The notes under the pieces are model-generated. The model was not told the DNA's origin, made no database searches, and worked only from the letters and a program-made list of their open reading frames with translations. The position numbers and the translations under genes were made by a program. A stretch of 8,773 nucleotides of DNA from JANWYU01 sp964655485 (GTDB lineage: Bacteria; Bdellovibrionota; Bdellovibrionia; Bdellovibrionales; Bdellovibrionaceae): assembly GCA_964655485.1 (NCBI GenBank), contig CAZZMS010000017.1, positions 1 through 8,773 on the forward strand, in the 5' to 3' direction. Below are positions 6,801 to 8,773 of this stretch, piece by piece; within the stretch, counting starts at the first letter, position 1; the number at the start of each line of letters is the position of its first letter.

Positions 6801-7056
6801 ACCCTTAGTGGCGGATGAAGTTTTGGGTCTCAAAAGCGGTGAGTGGTTATCCTTGAGTTTGGATCCTCAAGACCAATCATTCACTGACTTACCAGAGATG
6901 ATGGCTATCGGCCCCTCGAGCAGAGAAACTATTGCTCTGACCAAAGGAAGAGGGAAAGAGGACTTGATGCTGGTGATACCAAGTAATAAGCATAGTCGTT
7001 CGTACCTGTATCCTGACGAGCAATTGCTCATTTTGCAGCCTAAATTTTTGTATTGA
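3868..7056 (+). CDS. Exported S8 subtilisin-like serine protease with PA domain, probable lipoprotein
   Basis: This is a 1062-residue protein. A basic N-terminus and hydrophobic stretch (I18-A28) end in F-W-A-C29, a loose lipobox, so it is probably a lipoprotein, otherwise a secreted protein. An I9-type propeptide fits residues about 60-145. The S8 domain (about 175-640) has the full triad: D188 in I-I-D-T-G-I-D, H258 in G-H-G-T-H-V, S585 in G-T-S-M-A-S-P-H, with oxyanion Asn359 in A-A-G-N-S-G. A Ca2+-loop-like D309-x-N-x-D-G segment precedes V-V-N-L-S-L-G. A PA domain (about 428-520) is inserted between Asn359 and Ser585, as in Vpr- and C5a-peptidase-type subtilases, where it shapes substrate access. 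Residues about 650-760 look like an Fn3-type beta sandwich; the remaining 300 or so are unassigned and include a D867-x-N-x-D-x-x-I-D loop. It is expected to be active, processing or degrading proteins at the cell surface. It is divergent from the exported small protein and upstream of mgtE, without obvious functional linkage. Confidence 0.93.
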   Translation: MVAKKLAQKIQIRFVRMIFPAMGLVFWACSPSFDKSVNLLGAWTEGDLSLFTNRPQKKEWFIGVVTLKNPPLLEGAAFEALSREQQEFEDYLAQNLPQVRIIYRYRHTFNGFAVAGPYSALETLRKRHYIADYISGSYFKPPVVKNKKVIMMDSSSPWKEANSVKHIGAEKAYEKGIKGHSIKVGIIDTGIDYTHVMLGGHEGTEFAQVKPDEPYAGFPNKKVVGGYDFVGSRFNPGGTRLADLLPQPDPNPIDEAGHGTHVAATVAGLEGPETYAGVAPEAELYALKVFSQSGTMDFVVIAALEWALDPNADGKRDDRLDVVNLSLGGIFGGTHNLYTEVIRRVVSKGQMLVVAAAGNSGPVDQIVGAPSTADEALSVGAIIDSSPHNWQTPGIAYQIAGQDKKTLKAQSAVFSAPLPSADQEVRAELIDVGFARPPLSEELEGKLKGRIALAKRGGNIPFFTKAKVAADAGAVAVLIVNTDEEVFRMGGGDGATLSIPVLMVPQSIGESLIQALARGERVEAFISDQYVHHQKDLIDTITDFSSKGPRPDDLTIKPEIVAPGYEVMSALMGSGDRGVMFSGTSMASPHVAGAMALLKQKFPNLLAEELKALLMNTALPIHRLQTRERELVSLQGAGRVQVDRALIAQGVVTPSALSLGLVDMEKQKVIRLRLNYRNLSTESQSVSVSLNTAKAGLSIQAKESLIGPQEKAQLVVDLHVDASKVSEGEELDGWIVIRQISHPQAPELKVPFLLIPRFVSAAKAESLEVKSSARDFYGASTDLILMNESKTHAAQVYLFNHLISDARKSYGEDVTPSVRGALSRSCDIQSVGYRLLEKKGRRLLQIAVKLYQPVTHWARCEIVALFDHNADEVIDQELGLVAVFNVPGLEKVDSNPLAILSALFDGEKMREARRSAEQAAQFFNGVVENYLPALVSYEKGEIFQYGSLAILQVEVDRLKTDSLGHLRMKVASQDYSGLPLVADEVLGLKSGEWLSLSLDPQDQSFTDLPEMMAIGPSSRETIALTKGRGKEDLMLVIPSNKHSRSYLYPDEQLLILQPKFLY
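4105..4120. repeat. Perfect 16-bp palindrome in the subtilase propeptide region
   Basis: GCTCTCTCGAGAGAGC is self-complementary with no spacer and encodes A-L-S-R-E in the propeptide. Its core CTCTCGAGAG also occurs at 2006-2015 in the response-regulator gene. Nothing else marks it as a functional site. Confidence 0.5.
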
Positions 7057-7086
7057 TCCCTATTTTGGCATTGACCCTGGGAGCGT

Positions 7087-7113
7087 AAATCTTTAGCCTT
7101 TGGCTAAAGATTT
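7087..7113 (+). terminator. Perfect 12-bp hairpin after the subtilase gene
   Basis: AAATCTTTAGCC (7087-7098) and GGCTAAAGATTT (7102-7113) pair exactly across a TTT loop, 30 bases after the subtilase stop. The position suits a transcription terminator, but the 3' arm ends in ATTT followed by GGCCCC rather than a T-tract, so it may instead act as an mRNA 3'-end stabiliser or as part of an mgtE leader. The hairpin itself is certain; its role is not. Confidence 0.5.
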
Positions 7114-7204
7114 GGCCCCAAGTGTTACCTTACTCGCTTGGCATAGGGCAGGGGTTCTTTTCCTGCGTTCCTTGCGCTTTTTTTGGCCGAATCCATCCTG
7201 AAAA

Positions 7205-7213
7205 TGGTATGTT
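7205..7213 (+). promoter_or_regulatory. Possible extended -10 promoter element for mgtE
   Basis: TGGTATGTT matches the TGnTATnnT extended -10 form. No good -35 lies 17 bp upstream. If used, transcription would start near 7220 and the upstream hairpins would not be in the mgtE mRNA. Confidence 0.25.
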
Positions 7214-7244
7214 CTCCTCTGCTTACAGGTAGAGGAATGTTCTT

Positions 7245-7250
7245 GGAGGG
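7245..7250 (+). promoter_or_regulatory. Ribosome binding site of mgtE
   Basis: GGAGGG four bases before the ATG at 7255. It decides the start: the frame stays open upstream and has another ATG at 7237, but only 7255 has a proper Shine-Dalgarno and gives the family's usual length and N-terminus. Confidence 0.75.
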
Positions 7251-7254
7251 TGTC

Positions 7255-8637
7255 ATGAAAGTCGTACCCAGCCTTGAGACTCTTCGTGAGTGGATGGAGC
7301 AGAGAAATCAAAAACAACTTGTGGAGTTAGCCGAGGAGCTTAACCCCGTAGATCTGGCAGCTTTGATTGAGGAATTGGAGCCGCAAGAGATCATCAATTA
7401 CTTAAGTCTTCTGGATATCTCTCTACGTGCCTTGGTTTTTTCCTACTTTTCAGACGCTAAACAGCTAGAGGTTTTTCAATCGTGGCCGAACCGTGATTTC
7501 GCTCCGGTTTTTCGAGCGATGCGCTCGAATGAGCGGGTGGATTTTTTTCAAAAGCTGTCTAGCGAGGACCAGCGGGCTTTGTTACCTTATTTGGACGCAA
7601 AAACTCGCACCGACTTGATTCACTTAAGTTCTTATCCCCCGCAATCTGCCGGTGGGATCATGAGCTCCGATTTTTTATCCTTTCCCGAAGACGCTCCTAT
7701 CGCCAAGGTTCTTGAAAAAATTAAAATTGAAACTCCACGTAAAAAAACTCTGTATTACATCTATGTCGTGGACGAGGATCAGTATCTCAAAGGAGTCATT
7801 TCTTTCAGGGATTTGTTGATTCATCCAGGCCATGTCACTTTGGGAGAAATCATGACGACTCCCGTGGTGTCAGCGGAAGTTGATGCGGACCGAGAGATTG
7901 TGGCGCGTCGGATGGAGGAGTATGATCTCATTGCTTTGCCTGTGACCAATAAGCATGGTCAGGTTTTAGGTATTGTTGAGCACGATGTGGCCATTGAAAC
8001 TTTGCGTGCCGAAGAGACTGAGGACTTACAAAAGTTCATGGGTATCACTCAGGAGGCCGGGGAAAAAAACTATCTTGAGACTTCGACTTGGGAGCATTTT
8101 CGAAAAAGGGTGTCTTGGATTACGATACTTTCTGTTTTGGGAGTTATCTCGGGTTTTATTATTCATCGCTTTGAAAGGGTCCTGGAGGCCTTGATGGTTT
8201 TGGCATTTTATATGCCCATGGTGGCAGACACGGGAGGTAACTGTGGATCTCAATCTGCCACTCTCGTTGTGCGTGCTCTCGCTCTCAAAGAAATTGAACT
8301 GAAGGATTGGTGGCGAATTATTTGGAAAGAGTTCAAGGTATCGTTTTTGGTAGCAGGTATTTTGGCCTTGGTGGCCTTTGCGAAAGTGATGATCTTATCC
8401 TCGGGAGTAGAGCTACCCCAAGGGATTAGTCTCACTCGAGTGGCTTTTGTGATTACTGTAGCTTTATGTTTGCAGGTGATTACTTCTACGGTCATTGGTG
8501 CACTGTTACCCTTAATTGTTCAAGCCCTGCACGGTGATCCCGCGGTAGCAGCGAGTCCTCTGATTACGACCGTCGTGGATATGACCGGTTTGTTACTTTA
8601 TTTTGGCACAGCCAGTTTGATTTTAGGGATTGGGTGA
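7255..8637 (+). CDS. mgtE: Mg2+ transporter/channel MgtE
   Basis: This 460-residue protein is close to the usual MgtE length of about 450. MgtE is a homodimeric inner-membrane Mg2+-selective channel gated by its own cytosolic Mg2+ sensor. The layout is standard: a helical MgtE_N domain (1 to about 130), then S131-A-G-G-I-M136 leading into a CBS pair (about 133-260, with Y-Y-I-Y-V-V-D-E-D and L-P-V-T-N-K-H-G), a connecting plug helix (about 265-290), then the membrane domain with about five helices to the C-terminus. Pore-family motifs are present: A-D-T-G-G-N-C-G-S-Q-S-A-T (324-336), and D428-P-A-V-A-A-S-P with D442 in T-T-V-V-D-M-T-G. D428 and D442 are spaced like D418 and D432 of the Thermus thermophilus protein, where the latter is the pore ion-binding Asp. 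All key positions look intact, so it should work as a Mg2+ channel. The gene follows a structured 198-bp leader and is convergent with the next gene. Confidence 0.95.
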   Translation: MKVVPSLETLREWMEQRNQKQLVELAEELNPVDLAALIEELEPQEIINYLSLLDISLRALVFSYFSDAKQLEVFQSWPNRDFAPVFRAMRSNERVDFFQKLSSEDQRALLPYLDAKTRTDLIHLSSYPPQSAGGIMSSDFLSFPEDAPIAKVLEKIKIETPRKKTLYYIYVVDEDQYLKGVISFRDLLIHPGHVTLGEIMTTPVVSAEVDADREIVARRMEEYDLIALPVTNKHGQVLGIVEHDVAIETLRAEETEDLQKFMGITQEAGEKNYLETSTWEHFRKRVSWITILSVLGVISGFIIHRFERVLEALMVLAFYMPMVADTGGNCGSQSATLVVRALALKEIELKDWWRIIWKEFKVSFLVAGILALVAFAKVMILSSGVELPQGISLTRVAFVITVALCLQVITSTVIGALLPLIVQALHGDPAVAASPLITTVVDMTGLLLYFGTASLILGIG

Positions 8638-8675
8638 TAGAGCTTGTCGTTGCCAATTTCGCAGGGAAGTTTGTT

Positions 8676-8773
8676 TCAATCTATGATCTGTGTAATGAGC
8701 TGATAAGTGGTAACGCTTGAGGCCTCCTCCACTGAAATAGTTTGTTGAAGAGCTTTAAGATATTGTTCAAGCT
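8676..8773 (-). CDS. C-terminal end of an unidentified convergent gene (partial)
   Basis: On the - strand a frame is open from the window edge to a TGA at 8678-8676, giving 31 residues beginning L-E-Q-Y-L-K-A-L-Q-Q and ending Q-L-I-T-Q-I-I-D. The composition looks like a genuine amphipathic helical C-terminus. Another - strand frame is also open for about 30 codons but reads as unlikely protein (F-Q-W-R-R-P-Q-A-L-P). The stop lies 38 bp from the end of mgtE, a normal tail-to-tail spacing. Function cannot be told from this fragment. Confidence 0.5.
   Translation of the reverse strand, partial: LEQYLKALQQTISVEEASSVTTYQLITQIID

Larger units (their letters stand above)
7057..7254 (+). other. Leader / intergenic region between subtilase and mgtE
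   Basis: These 198 bp have no credible gene. In order they hold a perfect 12-bp hairpin (7087-7113), a weaker GC-rich hairpin (about 7148-7166, GCAGG/CCTGC extended by G-U pairs), a run of seven T (7178-7184), an extended -10-like TGGTATGTT (7205-7213), a six-pair hairpin TCCTCT/AGAGGA (7215-7220 with 7231-7236), and the mgtE Shine-Dalgarno. Sequences 7212-7217 can alternatively pair with the Shine-Dalgarno (four Watson-Crick and two G-U pairs), excluding the six-pair hairpin. Whether this is a regulated leader or simply terminator plus promoter cannot be decided by eye. Confidence 0.5.

Noticed and set aside
7183..7254. N-terminal extension of mgtE to an upstream start at 7183 or 7237.
   Set aside because: Only the ATG at 7255 has a proper Shine-Dalgarno, and it gives the usual MgtE N-terminus and length; the extension reads like untranslated leader.
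7057..7254. M-box (ykoK-type) Mg2+ riboswitch upstream of mgtE.
   Set aside because: I could not recognise the conserved M-box core elements, and the main hairpin is a simple 12-bp stem with a three-base loop. A covariance-model search would settle it.
3665..8754. A 14-bp direct repeat TTTGTTGAAGAGCT at 3665-3678 and 8741-8754.
   Set aside because: Both copies fall in - strand coding frames in the same phase and encode A-L-Q-Q-T. One 14-bp match in a window this size is not far from chance, and there are no flanking repeats or mobile-element signs.

Overview
The window holds seven protein genes, five of them complete, and no rRNA, tRNA, CRISPR array, transposase or insertion-sequence ends that I can see. 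The base composition is moderate. The mix of a receiver/PATAN(DUF4388)/TPR signalling protein, a HEAT-repeat protein, a large exported subtilase and an MgtE channel recalls predatory or gliding delta-proteobacteria-like lineages, with Bdellovibrionota the best guess and Myxococcota second. That placement is an inference from protein style; there is no phylogenetic marker in the window.

Region 1 (1-2703, + strand) is a tight three-gene run. It has the 3' end of a HEAT-repeat gene that enters from outside the window, then a 154-residue STAS-like protein after a 21-nt gap with a good Shine-Dalgarno site, then a 653-residue response regulator whose ATG overlaps the STAS stop codon (TAATG). The response regulator has an intact N-terminal receiver, a central DUF4388/PATAN-like domain and a C-terminal TPR-like helical region. 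This looks like one signalling module: a scaffold, a STAS-type switch and a regulator that works through protein contacts rather than DNA binding.

Region 2 (2675-3779, - strand) is a two-gene unit: a small exported protein of unknown function with four cysteines, then a P-loop protein of the AAA_28 (NadR/Ttd14-like) type that starts at a GTG inside the end of the first gene. The P-loop gene runs tail-to-tail into the response-regulator gene and overlaps it by 29 bp.

Region 3 (3780-7056) begins with an 88-bp divergent intergenic region carrying a 9-bp direct repeat spaced 31 bp apart. It is followed by a 1062-residue exported S8 subtilase, probably a lipoprotein, with an I9-like propeptide, a complete Asp/His/Ser triad, an inserted PA domain and a long C-terminal beta-rich extension.

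Region 4 (7057-8773) has a 198-bp leader with a perfect 12-bp hairpin, then mgtE (460 residues, Mg2+ channel), then the C-terminal 31 codons of a convergent gene that leaves the window on the - strand.

The most promising candidate for something undescribed is the HEAT / STAS / REC-PATAN-TPR module, in particular the STAS protein with Cys at the usual phospho-Ser position. The mgtE leader and the coupled pair of exported Cys protein and P-loop protein come next.
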